DNA of 64,000 bases from Actinomycetota bacterium (GCA_016235065.1 JACRMB010000006.1:1-64000); one strand, 5' to 3'; positions 19,391 through 29,284 are shown, counted from the stretch's first letter. The notes: generated by a model not told the origin, from the letters alone. Made by a program: numbers and translations.

Positions 19391-20638
19391 TTAAGTCGTA
19401 TACTCCGCATTCAGCGTCACATAATCATGCGTCAGATCAGAAAAATACATGGTATGGCTTGCAGTCCCCCGGTGCAGATCAACGGTTACCGAGATCTCCT
19501 GCTTGGACATTATCTTCTCAAGCTGCCCGGCGTCCACAGGGTCGGGGCTAACCGCGCCGCCCTTCGCCAGGCAGACATCCTCATAATATATATCCGCGAG
19601 CAGCGCCGGCTGGCCCGCGAGCGCCGCGCCGACCGAGGCCATGATCCGGCCCCAGTTGGCGTCACGACCGAAAAACGCCGTCCGGACCAGCGACGAGTTG
19701 GAGACCGCCCGCGATACCAGCGCCGCCTCGTCGTCATCCTTGGCGCCAGTGACATTGAGCTCGACCACCTTGGTGGCGCCCTCGCCGTCGGCTACCATCT
19801 TCAACGCCAGGCCCTTGCATACTGCCGCAAGCGCATCGCCGAAGAGGGCAGCGTCACCGCTATCCTGGTCGACCGCCACGCCGCTCTGGCCGCTGGCGAA
19901 CACCAGGATGCAATCGTTGGTGCTCATGTCGCCGTCGACGCTCATGGAATTGAAGGAAGCGGCAACCGCCTGCTTGAGAAGGTTCTGCAGCAGGCCGGTG
20001 GGGATCGCGGCATCGGTGGTGACGAACGCCAGCAGGGTCGCCATGTTGGGAGCGATCATGCCGGCTCCCTTGGCGCAGGCGCCTACCCGCACTGTGCCAC
20101 CGGAAAGGGCGACCTCGATGGCGCCATCCTTGTCGATCTTGTCAGTGGTGCGGATGGCCTCGGCAAAATCGCCGCCGCCGGAATCGGATAGAGCATCAGC
20201 CGCGATGGCGATGCCGGATTCGACCGCATCCATGGGCAGGGGTACGCCGATCACGCCAGTGGATGCCACCGCCATGTTCTGTATATTTATGCCAGCCTTG
20301 GCGGCAGCCTGCGCAGCCATCGCCCGGGCGTCTTCGAGACCCTGGGCGCCGGTGCAGGCATTGGCGGAGCCGCTATTGACGACTACGCCCTGGAGAGCGC
20401 CGGGGCTGGTCTCGTCCCGGCAAAAGGTTATGGGTGCGGCGGCGGCGGCGTTGGGTGTGTATAGGGCGGCCGAAGCGCAGGGTTCATTGCATACCAGCAG
20501 GCCCAGGTCCGGCTTGCCGGATTTCTTGAGGCCGGCAGCGATGCCCGAGGCGCTGAAGCCCTTGGGGGTCGAGACCGAGCCGGGGAGTTCGGTTACGTGG
20601 TCTGGTTTTTGGACGAACTTTGATGTGAATAAGTGCAT
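19391..20638 (-). CDS. argJ: Bifunctional ornithine acetyltransferase / N-acetylglutamate synthase
   Basis: Protein of 415 residues. The autocleavage region is KGAGMIAPNMATLLAFVTTDA, where the threonine becomes the N-terminal nucleophile of the beta chain. ArgJ recycles the acetyl group between acetylornithine and glutamate. It is the first gene of the operon; argC, usually beside argJ, is not in the window. A consensus promoter lies about 75-103 bases upstream. Confidence 0.96.
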   Translation of the reverse strand: MHLFTSKFVQKPDHVTELPGSVSTPKGFSASGIAAGLKKSGKPDLGLLVCNEPCASAALYTPNAAAAAPITFCRDETSPGALQGVVVNSGSANACTGAQGLEDARAMAAQAAAKAGINIQNMAVASTGVIGVPLPMDAVESGIAIAADALSDSGGGDFAEAIRTTDKIDKDGAIEVALSGGTVRVGACAKGAGMIAPNMATLLAFVTTDAAIPTGLLQNLLKQAVAASFNSMSVDGDMSTNDCILVFASGQSGVAVDQDSGDAALFGDALAAVCKGLALKMVADGEGATKVVELNVTGAKDDDEAALVSRAVSNSSLVRTAFFGRDANWGRIMASVGAALAGQPALLADIYYEDVCLAKGGAVSPDPVDAGQLEKIMSKQEISVTVDLHRGTASHTMYFSDLTHDYVTLNAEYTT

Positions 20639-20660
20639 GGTTCCTGTTCTTTGGTTGTGT

Positions 20661-20692
20661 ATTTATGCGGATGCGAGTGAAATTATGCATCC
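20661..20692 (-). promoter_or_regulatory. Candidate ARG box (ArgR operator)
   Basis: In the argJ leader, just downstream of the predicted start point, TGCATAATTT and GCATAAATA half-sites occur 10-15 bases apart on the reverse strand, similar to ARG-box halves (TGCATAAA type). Position and neighbours support an ArgR operator; the match to a palindromic 18-mer is imperfect. Confidence 0.4.
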
Positions 20693-20712
20693 TTAGATGT
20701 ATATTTCGGCAG

Positions 20713-20741
20713 ATTTTAGAATATTTATACAGGTTTGTCAA
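20713..20741 (-). promoter_or_regulatory. Promoter of the arginine operon
   Basis: Perfect -35 TTGACA (20736-20741), 17-base spacer and -10 TAAAAT (20713-20718) on the reverse strand, giving a leader of roughly 70 bases before argJ. The rest of the gap to 20889 holds no gene. Confidence 0.75.
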
Positions 20742-20889
20742 ATATTGTGTGGATTAATGCGATAATCGTTCGCCCTAAATGAATTGTAAGCACTAGCCAT
20801 CCAACGCATGGCTTCACCAGCAAAATGGAGCGTGTAACCGATAGGCGGAACGCGTAATTTTGACTGAGTGAAAGTAATTGTTAGATTTT

Positions 20890-21741
20890 TTACGCCGGTT
20901 GGTCTTTTTCAAAACCAAACATAGCTGTTGTAATTGGACCGGTATATTTCAATACCGAGCTTTCGCCGTCACCTATCATGCTCAATGGTTGTTCTAGCTC
21001 TGGTTTTATAAATGATAAGCGTTCTTTTGTAATTACTACTGCTCTATTATCCTCTACCCATAAACCCTGCACGCTCACTAACCCTGGCTTAAGTACTTCT
21101 AAGTCAAGAGCAATAACGCTACCAGATGTACCATAGTCTTTTTCTTGAATTTGCATTTTTTTTAGGACATCTGATGGAATAAACATTTCACTCGCAGGTA
21201 CATTTACTTTGATATGGCCAGGGACTTGTAAAAATTCTATGTCAGTCGAGGGTTTGGACCTCACAATATTATCAACAACTCTCAAGAGTTCTTTTCCTTC
21301 TGTATCAGCTATTTTAAGGTTTAGCATCATTATGTCTTCATCCAATATTCGGAACTTCAAAGAATTGTTTTGTGATAGCTGAAAGACGATTACTTCTTGG
21401 TTTGTTGTTGATATCGCTATGCTTCCGGTTAGCAATTTAGTTTCCTCACCCGGTTCAACAAATAAGTTAGATATTTCAGGCAATTTAGTTCTTTTAATAT
21501 GTTTCCAGACGTATAACGTCTCATCCGGTATTTCTAACCCGCCGTGGTGAATTGAGTCATGACATGTCGGACAAACAGCGATAAGTATTTTTTTGTCATT
21601 GGATTCATAGACTGCCCAGTGTTCAATGTGATGTATGTGAACCCTCCAATTTGTGCACCCAGGGTTTGCACATTTGTTTCCAACCTCTTCAACTATTTGC
21701 CTTTTAACCGCTGGCTTAGTTTTTTTGCGTTTCTTGGCCAA
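20890..21741 (-). CDS. HNH-motif protein, AT-rich, unknown role
   Basis: Protein of 283 residues. Residues about 20-70 form an HNH nuclease-like zinc motif: CANPGC, HIHHIEHWAVYES and CPTCHDSIHHGG. The lysine-rich N-terminus could bind DNA. The remaining about 190 residues are beta-rich and unrecognised, and may be a sensor or substrate domain. The base composition is clearly more AT-rich than the flanking genes and the gene stands alone, which suggests recent transfer; a defence-related or homing role is possible but unproven. Confidence 0.65.
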   Translation of the reverse strand: MAKKRKKTKPAVKRQIVEEVGNKCANPGCTNWRVHIHHIEHWAVYESNDKKILIAVCPTCHDSIHHGGLEIPDETLYVWKHIKRTKLPEISNLFVEPGEETKLLTGSIAISTTNQEVIVFQLSQNNSLKFRILDEDIMMLNLKIADTEGKELLRVVDNIVRSKPSTDIEFLQVPGHIKVNVPASEMFIPSDVLKKMQIQEKDYGTSGSVIALDLEVLKPGLVSVQGLWVEDNRAVVITKERLSFIKPELEQPLSMIGDGESSVLKYTGPITTAMFGFEKDQPA

Positions 21742-21965
21742 AGCTAAATCATCCCATGGTCGTGTGTTGTTGATTCCACCCCATCCTTAGCGCCTCCTCG
21801 TCAACCAAACCCGATCATTTGTCAGCAAAGTGGATGATCATCTGAAGCCTGCATTCCCTGTAATGTTAATCCAGGCTGCTGATACTGCCCGAGACAGATT
21901 AGATCTGGTCATCGCTTTAAGAATGTCCTTGCAGATCATGTTGCACTTCTTTGTTAACATCTTCA

Positions 21966-22706
21966 CTACTCCGAACCAGCACCATTAACAACCACCGGCA
22001 GCTTCCCCAACCAATCACCCCACACCTTTGAATCCACAACCAGCTCACACATAAAATCCGCAACATTCGCCATATTGGTCCTGTCCGGAGCAAATAGACC
22101 GCTCACAAGGCCTTCATGCAGCGTGTACTCCGATACGTCGCCTTCCCGGAGTGTGTCTGGACGGACCGCCACCCACTGCGCGAACGGATTGCCCGTCCCG
22201 ATGCTGTTATGGAGAAAGTCTGCAGCCTGCTGGTTGTCCCTGGCCGGAGGCATCACGCCGCGGAGCATCCACATGAATCCCTTTTCAAACTTCCCGCGGC
22301 GCGTGTCGAGGCCGCCCGGGTGATTGACCGAGACGCTGCTCATGAGGATGAACCTGACCGGCTTTGCGGGCTGCAGCGCTTCGATCGCCCGGCACAGCCT
22401 CATCGTTGCCTGCGTGACGAGGTCGCGCGGCCGCCCGAAGATGCCCTTTAAGCTGATTACATGGCCGAGGCACGAGATGACGGCATCGCAGCCGCGGACC
22501 TGGCGCTGCAGGTCCTCATCGCTTAGAGACAGCAGATCGGCCTCGACTACCGTCAGGTTGGGGTCTTCCAGGGCGGTTGCAGGGAGCTTCCCAGGGGAGC
22601 GCACTATGGCACGAACGTTGATGCCGCGGCTCAGTAGCTGCTTCAGGACGCGCCCGCCGGTGCGTCCGGTGCCGCCGAGGAGGAGGACTGTTTGCTGGGT
22701 GGGCAT
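21966..22706 (-). CDS. NAD(P)-binding Rossmann-fold protein (NmrA/SDR-like)
   Basis: Protein of 246 residues. The N-terminal LLGGTGRTGGRVLKQLLSRG is an atypical-SDR dinucleotide motif, followed by VRAIVRSP and a DAVISCLGH segment. It is an NAD(P)H-binding epimerase/reductase-like protein of the kind also annotated as YwnB or NmrA-like. No catalytic Tyr-x-x-x-Lys is obvious, so it may be a sensor or reductase of unknown substrate. Confidence 0.75.
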   Translation of the reverse strand: MPTQQTVLLLGGTGRTGGRVLKQLLSRGINVRAIVRSPGKLPATALEDPNLTVVEADLLSLSDEDLQRQVRGCDAVISCLGHVISLKGIFGRPRDLVTQATMRLCRAIEALQPAKPVRFILMSSVSVNHPGGLDTRRGKFEKGFMWMLRGVMPPARDNQQAADFLHNSIGTGNPFAQWVAVRPDTLREGDVSEYTLHEGLVSGLFAPDRTNMANVADFMCELVVDSKVWGDWLGKLPVVVNGAGSE

Positions 22707-22872
22707 GGTGTCGTCTCCGGTTTTGGTGGTGAGCTGGCAGGGTTTTAGTGGCTTTGAATGATCTGGTCAATCCTCGTTTGCTGTGGGTAGCTTGTCAATG
22801 GGCTTACCGTTTAAATTCGAGCGCCCTGCTGTCGCCCATCCGGCTGCTCTCCGTCCGGCGGGCACACACATG

Positions 22873-23457
22873 CTAGAACGGCGAGCGCATGAGTGTGACT
22901 GCGAGCGTCAGCGCAGCGACCATGCTAGCGAAGTTCAGCGCGATTCCGAGGCGAACCGACACGCCGAAGCGCCGCTTCAACCCGAGGCATACGATGAACA
23001 CCGACCACAGGCTCAGGAATAGATGGCTGATACCTAGGAAGTACTGGTCGTAGTAGCCGATCGCGAACCACATCCAGTCCCAGAGGACGATCAGCGCTCC
23101 GACTACGAGCGCGGACATCCCCAGGAGGTTGACGATGACCCCAAGGTCGCTATCTCTCCGCAATGCGCGCAAGATCACATGTATCGTGGTGGCGCCGAGG
23201 AGCATCTCTGCCAGGAGGATAGGTATAGTTGAGAATACGAGGAACAGGTAGTATCGCTCGGGCGCGATGGGCAGCAGCGGTTCTTGCGGAGGCACACGGC
23301 CTGCGATTGCAACCGGCAGGTAGATGAGCAGCGAATCGAGCGTCGCCCTCAGTGCCTGTGCTCCGAGTCCCGACCAATACCCGCGCCTGGCGAGCAGGCC
23401 GTCCACAAGTGCCTGGGGACGCGAATAGCCGTAGAACCAAAGGCGAACGAACTCCAT
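22873..23457 (-). CDS. Yip1-like multipass membrane protein
   Basis: Protein of 194 residues from ATG 23457, which has AAAGGGGTG upstream. Five hydrophobic segments follow an N-terminal SRPQALVDGLL amphipathic part, the layout of bacterial Yip1-domain proteins. Function unknown. It is divergent from the DUF1016 gene. Confidence 0.55.
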   Translation of the reverse strand: MEFVRLWFYGYSRPQALVDGLLARRGYWSGLGAQALRATLDSLLIYLPVAIAGRVPPQEPLLPIAPERYYLFLVFSTIPILLAEMLLGATTIHVILRALRRDSDLGVIVNLLGMSALVVGALIVLWDWMWFAIGYYDQYFLGISHLFLSLWSVFIVCLGLKRRFGVSVRLGIALNFASMVAALTLAVTLMRSPF

Positions 23458-23692
23458 TGCACCCCTTTCGTCGTTGCTACTACATGCGAGTATTGATACA
23501 TGCCATCCAGATACCAGATACTTCCCATATTTCCCCAACATAAGCCTGCTCCGTCGTCCATCCCGCATACATTCCGTCCGGCGGTTGTGCTAGTGTTCTG
23601 GCACCCACTGTTTCACCATACTGCGCTCTCTCCCACTCCTCTGAAGCTCGCTGCCCGGACGGGCTACGGCAATCCAACCACGAGGAGGAGAC

Positions 23693-24724
23693 ATGAAAGA
23701 CAAAACCCCCGACGGCACGGCCGTGAATGGCTATGGCAACCTCCTGGGCGATATCAAGGAGCGAATCCGGTCTGCCCAGTATGAGGCTCTGAAAGCGGTA
23801 AACAGGGAACTGATCGAGCTGCACTGGGATATCGGGCGGATGATTGTGGAAAAACTGAAGGACGCTTCCTGGGGGAAGTCTGTGGTGGAAAAGCTGGCTG
23901 ATGATCTACATACCGAATTCCCGGGCATTCGCGGCTTTTCATCACAAAACCTCTGGAAAATGAAGCAATTCTACGAGTCTTACGCCGGAAATGAAAAACT
24001 CTCGACATTATCGAGAGAAATTGGTTGGTCACACAACGTGGCGATATTCATCAAATGCAAGGATTCACTTCAGCGAGAATTCTATATACGTATGACACGT
24101 AAAATGGGCTGGACTGTGAATGTCCTCTCCATACAGATCGAGAACCAGACTTACGAGAAAATCCTGCTGAACCAGGTCAATTTCGACAAGACCCTGCCGA
24201 CCGAAGTGCGCAATCGGGCCAAGCTTGCGGTGAAGGATGAATATACCTTCGACTTCCTCGAGCTTGGTGAAGAGTTCTCAGAGAAGGAGCTGGAGCGGGC
24301 GGCCATCTCCAGGATCGAGGAATTTCTGCGTCAGATGGGAGGAGTTTTTGCCTTTGTCAGCAGCCAGCATCGTCTGGAAATCGAGGGCGAGGAGTTCTTC
24401 ATCGACATCCTCTTATATCACCGGGCGCTCAAATGCCTGGTCGCCGTAGAGCTCAAAGTAGGTAAGTTCCTGCCGGAATACGTCGGCAAGATGCAGTTCT
24501 ATCTGGCAGTGCTCGACGATACGGTCAGAATGGACGGCGAAAACCCGGCCATCGGCATCATCCTTTGCAGGGACAAGAAGCGGACCATCGTCGAGTACGC
24601 GCTGCGCGAATCGAACAAGCCCATCGGCGTAGCAGCTTACCGTATGGTATCAGCGCTGCCCGATGAACTGCAGGGCCAGCTGCCCGGGCCCGAACAGGTA
24701 GCTTTGCTGATGGAGGAGATATAG
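23693..24724 (+). CDS. DUF1016 (YhcG-type) PDDEXK nuclease family protein
   Basis: Protein of 343 residues. The N-terminal DUF1016 domain includes LIELHWDIGRMIVEKL and GFSSQNLWKMKQFYE. The C-terminal PDDEXK-like domain has FIDILLYHRALKCLVAVELKVGKF, giving the D...ExK catalytic pattern, then YVGKMQFYLAVLDD. Relatives often occur in genomic islands and near restriction-modification genes; none is seen next to it here. The ribosome site GAGGAGG precedes the ATG. Confidence 0.88.
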   Translation: MKDKTPDGTAVNGYGNLLGDIKERIRSAQYEALKAVNRELIELHWDIGRMIVEKLKDASWGKSVVEKLADDLHTEFPGIRGFSSQNLWKMKQFYESYAGNEKLSTLSREIGWSHNVAIFIKCKDSLQREFYIRMTRKMGWTVNVLSIQIENQTYEKILLNQVNFDKTLPTEVRNRAKLAVKDEYTFDFLELGEEFSEKELERAAISRIEEFLRQMGGVFAFVSSQHRLEIEGEEFFIDILLYHRALKCLVAVELKVGKFLPEYVGKMQFYLAVLDDTVRMDGENPAIGIILCRDKKRTIVEYALRESNKPIGVAAYRMVSALPDELQGQLPGPEQVALLMEEI

Positions 24725-24757
24725 GTCACTGTCTGTCATGTAGTGCGATTACGCATC

Positions 24758-25057
24758 TCACAGCACCGACCACTTGCCCGGCCTGAACGCGGCTGAGCCC
24801 GTGTGCCATTCCAGCCTGACGGTCTGACCCTCGGAGACATCGACGGTCGTGCTGCTTGCATACGCCTTTTTAAAGACAAGCCACTTGTGGTACGCCTTCA
24901 GCGCGTGCTGGCCTGCAGGCACAGTCAGGGTGTTGAGCCCCCATTTGCCCTCGTGAGGCTCACCGTCTATCTCGATGATCGGATTCACCATCTCCTGGGC
25001 AACCGAACCTTTCATATGACTGGCTGTAACCTCAATGATGGCCGTGGCATCGCTCAT
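24758..25057 (-). CDS. Small beta-rich protein, unknown
   Basis: Protein of 99 residues with AAAGGAG just before the start, one base after the phosphoesterase stop. It consists of alternating short hydrophobic strands (IIEVTASH, TVPAGQHALKAYHKWLVF, TVDVSEGQTVRLEWHTG) and resembles a small immunoglobulin-like or carbohydrate-binding beta sandwich. No signal peptide and no recognised family. Confidence 0.55.
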   Translation of the reverse strand: MSDATAIIEVTASHMKGSVAQEMVNPIIEIDGEPHEGKWGLNTLTVPAGQHALKAYHKWLVFKKAYASSTTVDVSEGQTVRLEWHTGSAAFRPGKWSVL

Positions 25058-25058
25058 T

Positions 25059-25565
25059 CTAGCTCCTTTCCTCGATCATGTTAGCCCTTTCCTTCAGCCC
25101 CGCTTGCCCCTTTCGAAGCTCGATGATACGAGCGGAAATTGTGCTGCCCTCGACCATAAGCTCTCCAACCGAAGCTGGATGCATAGATCGCCGCCCGGAA
25201 CTTCCGGGATTGACGAACAGGATGCCCTTGCGTTCCTCGACCAGTGGTTTGTGCGTGTGGCCCGATACTACGACATGAATACCGGCAGCATTGGGCTCGA
25301 CATCAATATGAGCAAGATTGTGGATAGCATAGACGAAACGCGTGCCAACCTGCAGGAACTCGGTCTCACTCAGGCTCTCCGCCCAATCCCCGCGATCACA
25401 ATTACCACGGACGGCGGTTAGCGGTGCCAGCGAAGCGAGTTCCTCGAGGATTGATGGTTCGCAGATATCCCCTGCATGGATGATGAAGTCGCTGCCTCGC
25501 AGAAACTCCCTGACTTCAGGCAGTAGAAGCCCGTGTGTATCGGAAATCAGGCTTACGCGGAACAT
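25059..25565 (-). CDS. YfcE/MJ0936-type metallophosphoesterase
   Basis: Protein of 168 residues with the complete calcineurin-like metal motif set: SDTHG, HAGDI, RGNCD, and SGHTHKP with NPGS. Members hydrolyse phosphodiesters in vitro; physiological substrate unknown. It sits nine bases after the end of pheT on the same strand. Confidence 0.9.
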   Translation of the reverse strand: MFRVSLISDTHGLLLPEVREFLRGSDFIIHAGDICEPSILEELASLAPLTAVRGNCDRGDWAESLSETEFLQVGTRFVYAIHNLAHIDVEPNAAGIHVVVSGHTHKPLVEERKGILFVNPGSSGRRSMHPASVGELMVEGSTISARIIELRKGQAGLKERANMIEERS

Positions 25566-25574
25566 GGCTGAGGA

Positions 25575-28061
25575 CTACGACCTTAGAGTGGCATTAAGCT
25601 GGTCTGTCAGCGCTGCCAGAATCGCTCCGCGGGCTCCATCAACATCCTCATCCGTGAGCGTCCGCTCGGGCGAGCGGAACTCGAGGCCAAGGGCGATGCT
25701 CTTCTTGCCCTCGCCAACCTGATCTCCGGTGTAGGTGTCGAAGACCCGCGCGTCGCGAAGTAGCGGCGCGCCGGCTTCCCGCACTACCTGGATGACTTCT
25801 TCCGCAGCGGTCTGCTCGTCCACAACCACGGCGATATCCTGGAACGATGCCGGGAAGGTCAGCAGGTCTTCAAAGATGACTATACCGGCCGAACTGGCTA
25901 TAAGCGCGTCTTCGAGGATCTCGAAGGCGACCACCGGCTTGTCGATATCGAAGGCCTCCAGCACCAGCGGATGCACCTCGCCCACGTATCCGGCGCGCTT
26001 GCCATCGACTACTATATACGCCGACTTGCCGGGATGCAGGAACGGCTCGTCGCAGGGCTCGACGCTGAAACTTCCTTTGACGGACGCGAAAACAGCTTCG
26101 ACGATGCCCTTGCCAGTGAAATAATCTGTTTCTCTGCCAGCGTGCATCCAGGACTCGCCACGGAGAGAGCCGCTGAGGCAGCCGGCGACAGTGCGCCGCT
26201 CATCCGCGAGCTTTTCGCCCTTCACCGGATGATAGGTACGACCGAGTTCGAAAATATTGACGTCAGGGTTCCGCATGGAAAGATTGCTCGCCACGGTCAT
26301 CAGCAGGCTGGGAAGCATCAGCGTCCGCATCACCGACTGATCGACGGATAGCGGATTCGACAGCCTGACCGCCTGGCGGCGCGGATCGTCGTCGGCCAGC
26401 CTCAACCGCTCGGCGAAATCAGGCGCGATGAAAGTGTAGGTTATGGCTTCATTGATGCCCGCCCCAGTGAGCGCCAGGGCGATTTCACGTTCGGCCGTCT
26501 GATAAGCGGACAATCCGCCCATCACCCGCATGTCGCTGGGAAGCGTCGGCGGGATCAGGTCGTAACCGAAGACCCTGACGATCTCCTCGATGAGGTCGAC
26601 TTCCCGCTCCACGTCAGCGCGGAAACTGGGAACGGTCACATGCAGCGATGCAGTCGCACCGGCGCTATGGCTTGCGCCTGCACCGGCTCCCTCGCCAGCT
26701 CCGGCACCAGCACTTTCCCGGCGGCACTCGAAACCGAGCCGGCCCAGGATGGCCTCGATCTCCGTACCCGGCACCTTTATGCCGAGCAGGCTCTCGACCT
26801 TCTCCTCGCGCAGGTGGATGGCCTGCTCACCGCGCGGCGCCTCATAGATGTCGTATTCCCCGGGAACCAGACGTCCGCCGCAAAGCTCCACCATCATCCG
26901 GGACGCCATCGCGAGTGCCTTGGGGACGACCTCGGCGTCGAGCCCTTTCTCGAAACGGGTGCTGGACTCGCTGCGCAGCCCCAGCGCCATCTCGGTCTTC
27001 ATCACGTTGGAGCCGTTGAAATTGGCGGCCTCCAGCAGGATGTCGGTGGTATCATCGGAGACCTCGCTGCCGGCGCCGCCCATGATTCCGGCGACCGCGG
27101 CAGGTTTGCCCGCGTCGGCGATGACCAGCATGCTTGTGTCGAGCTCGCGGATATCTCCGTCGATGGTCTCGATCTTCTCGCCCTTGGTGGCGCGGCGCGC
27201 GGTCAGCGACGGCCCGCCGATCTTCGCCAGGTCGAAGGCGTGCATGGGCTCGCCCAGGGTCCACATAACGTAATTGGTGATGTCGACGACGTTGTTGACC
27301 GGCCTCATGCCTGCGGCGACGATGCGGGCCTTAAGCCACGGCGGCGATGGCGCCACTTTTACGCCAGCGATGAGCCTGGCGCCGTAACGGGGGCAAAGTT
27401 CACTGTCGTCCACGGTGATGGTGATCAAATCTTCGATGCTGTCGTCGCCGCGCGATTGTACGTCGTTTACGGGCTCGGGAGCGAGAGCGGCTCCGGTGAT
27501 GGCGGCCACCTCCCGGGCGATGCCGTACACCGACAGGCAGTCGGGACGGTTTGGGGTGATCTCCAGCTCCAGGACCTCGTCGCTAACTGGTATGTAATCG
27601 ACCAGGCGTGTGCCAACCGGCGCATCTTCCGGCAGGATCATGATTCCGGCTGACTCGCTGGAAAGACCCAGTTCAGATTCGGAGCACATCATCCCACGTG
27701 ACTCGACGCCACGAATGACGGCGGCTTCGAGCTTGCGGCCGTCGGGAAGGGTGCCACCAGGGAGACAGACGGCGGTCTTGTCGCCTTCCTCAAAATTCTT
27801 TGCGCCGCAGACGATCTGCTCGGTGCTGCCATCAGCGCCGACTTCGACCTCGCAGAGAGTTAGCTTGTCGGCGTCGGGATGAGCGGCTTTCTTCTTGACC
27901 CTGCCGACGACAAAACGGTCAAGGTTGCCGTCATCCGCGGGCAGGCCCACGCGCGTGACCCGCTCGACCTCAGTGCCAGTGAGGGCAAGCCGGTCGGCGA
28001 GTTCGTCAGCGGTCATGTCGATCGCCACATATTCCTTAAGCCATGAAATTGGTACTTTCAT
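25575..28061 (-). CDS. pheT: Phenylalanyl-tRNA synthetase beta subunit
   Basis: Protein of 828 residues. It has the N-terminal OB-fold tRNA-binding domain (about 40-150), B3/B4 editing and B5 domains, a class II-like core and the C-terminal FDX-ACB anticodon-binding domain (FPASFQDIAVVVDE). An Ala/Gly-rich insertion (GAGAGEGAGAGASHSAGAT, about residue 460) interrupts the middle. It forms the alpha2-beta2 enzyme with PheS, encoded 91 bases upstream. Confidence 0.97.
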   Translation of the reverse strand: MKVPISWLKEYVAIDMTADELADRLALTGTEVERVTRVGLPADDGNLDRFVVGRVKKKAAHPDADKLTLCEVEVGADGSTEQIVCGAKNFEEGDKTAVCLPGGTLPDGRKLEAAVIRGVESRGMMCSESELGLSSESAGIMILPEDAPVGTRLVDYIPVSDEVLELEITPNRPDCLSVYGIAREVAAITGAALAPEPVNDVQSRGDDSIEDLITITVDDSELCPRYGARLIAGVKVAPSPPWLKARIVAAGMRPVNNVVDITNYVMWTLGEPMHAFDLAKIGGPSLTARRATKGEKIETIDGDIRELDTSMLVIADAGKPAAVAGIMGGAGSEVSDDTTDILLEAANFNGSNVMKTEMALGLRSESSTRFEKGLDAEVVPKALAMASRMMVELCGGRLVPGEYDIYEAPRGEQAIHLREEKVESLLGIKVPGTEIEAILGRLGFECRRESAGAGAGEGAGAGASHSAGATASLHVTVPSFRADVEREVDLIEEIVRVFGYDLIPPTLPSDMRVMGGLSAYQTAEREIALALTGAGINEAITYTFIAPDFAERLRLADDDPRRQAVRLSNPLSVDQSVMRTLMLPSLLMTVASNLSMRNPDVNIFELGRTYHPVKGEKLADERRTVAGCLSGSLRGESWMHAGRETDYFTGKGIVEAVFASVKGSFSVEPCDEPFLHPGKSAYIVVDGKRAGYVGEVHPLVLEAFDIDKPVVAFEILEDALIASSAGIVIFEDLLTFPASFQDIAVVVDEQTAAEEVIQVVREAGAPLLRDARVFDTYTGDQVGEGKKSIALGLEFRSPERTLTDEDVDGARGAILAALTDQLNATLRS

Positions 28062-28152
28062 ATAAGTTCCGTAGTAATGCCGGTGGCGGGGATTTTCGGC
28101 GTTGACTCCTCCTGCTTGTCATAAGCCGGAAATCCCTGTCGCCGACAGCTCA

Positions 28153-29211
28153 CTAAAACTGCCTAATGAATCTCAAATCATTGTCATAAAACATCCGCAG
28201 ATCGGTCATCCCATGCTTGAGCATGGCGATCCGCTCGACGCCCATGCCGAAGGCAAAGCCCTGCACCCGGTCGGTGTCATAGTCGACGAAGCCGAAGACG
28301 TTGGGGTCGACCATGCCGGCGCCGAGGATCTCCAGCCAGCCGCTGTGCTTGCAGGATCGGCAACCGTCGCCACCGCAGATCATGCAGGAGACGTCCATCT
28401 CGACGCTGGGCTCGGTAAAGGGAAAGAAGTGCGGCCGCAGGCGGATGATCCGGTCGGCGCCGAAGATCGCCCGCATGAAAGTCTCGAGAGTGCCCTTGAG
28501 GTCGGCCATGGTGATGTGCTCGTCCACAGCCAGGCCCTCGATCTGGTGGAACATGGGCGTATGGGTGGCATCCGAGTCGCGGCGATAGACACGGCCGGGC
28601 ATGATGGCGTAAATGGGCGGCTGCTCCTTCTCCATCAGACGGATCTGCACGGGAGATGTATGGGTGCGAAGCAGCACTTCCGGATCGCCATCGACAAAAA
28701 AAGTGTCGTGTGATGAACGGGCGGGATGGCCTTCGGGCGTGTTAAGCGCCGTGAAATTGTAATAGTCGGTCTCGACCTCGGGGCCCTCGGCGATGCGATA
28801 GCCAAGGCCAGCGAAGATATCCTCGATCTCCCACAGGGTCTGGTTGATGATGTGCAGGTGTCCGCGGGGGAATGGTTCTCCGGGAAGGGTGATGTCGACC
28901 TGCTCGGTTGCCAGGCGGCGTTCGAGTTCGCCTGACTCCAGCTCTTTCTTGCGGTCATTAATCGCCTGTTCAAGGGCGGCGCGCGCCTGGTTGCCGTATT
29001 TGCCGACGACCGGCTTCTCTTCATTGGGAAGTTCGGGAATGCTGCGAAGCAGCTGGGAAAGTACGCTTTTACGGCCAAGGTGTTTGACCCGGGCGTCCTC
29101 GATCTCGGCGAGGGTGGCGGCGGCGTCTATGTCTGCGGCGGCAGCGCTGAAGAGGGTGGATAGGCCCTCGTGGGACTTGAGGTCCTCGGCCAGCTGGCTG
29201 TATTTTTTCAT
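28153..29211 (-). CDS. pheS: Phenylalanyl-tRNA synthetase alpha subunit
   Basis: Protein of 352 residues from ATG 29211; an in-frame TTG 12 bases earlier is an alternative. The N-terminal coiled coil precedes the class II catalytic core with HPARSSHDTFF, RRDSDATHTPMFHQIEGLAVD, and the C-terminal GMGVERIAMLKHG motif 3. It binds phenylalanine and ATP. No T-box features were found upstream, but a 15-base inverted repeat precedes it. Confidence 0.97.
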   Translation of the reverse strand: MKKYSQLAEDLKSHEGLSTLFSAAAADIDAAATLAEIEDARVKHLGRKSVLSQLLRSIPELPNEEKPVVGKYGNQARAALEQAINDRKKELESGELERRLATEQVDITLPGEPFPRGHLHIINQTLWEIEDIFAGLGYRIAEGPEVETDYYNFTALNTPEGHPARSSHDTFFVDGDPEVLLRTHTSPVQIRLMEKEQPPIYAIMPGRVYRRDSDATHTPMFHQIEGLAVDEHITMADLKGTLETFMRAIFGADRIIRLRPHFFPFTEPSVEMDVSCMICGGDGCRSCKHSGWLEILGAGMVDPNVFGFVDYDTDRVQGFAFGMGVERIAMLKHGMTDLRMFYDNDLRFIRQF

Positions 29212-29284
29212 TGTCGGAGTCAACTTGGTGGCTCGGCCTTCCCTTTAGTTCAGTGCAAGCCAGGTTGTTCTATGCTTGTCTATC

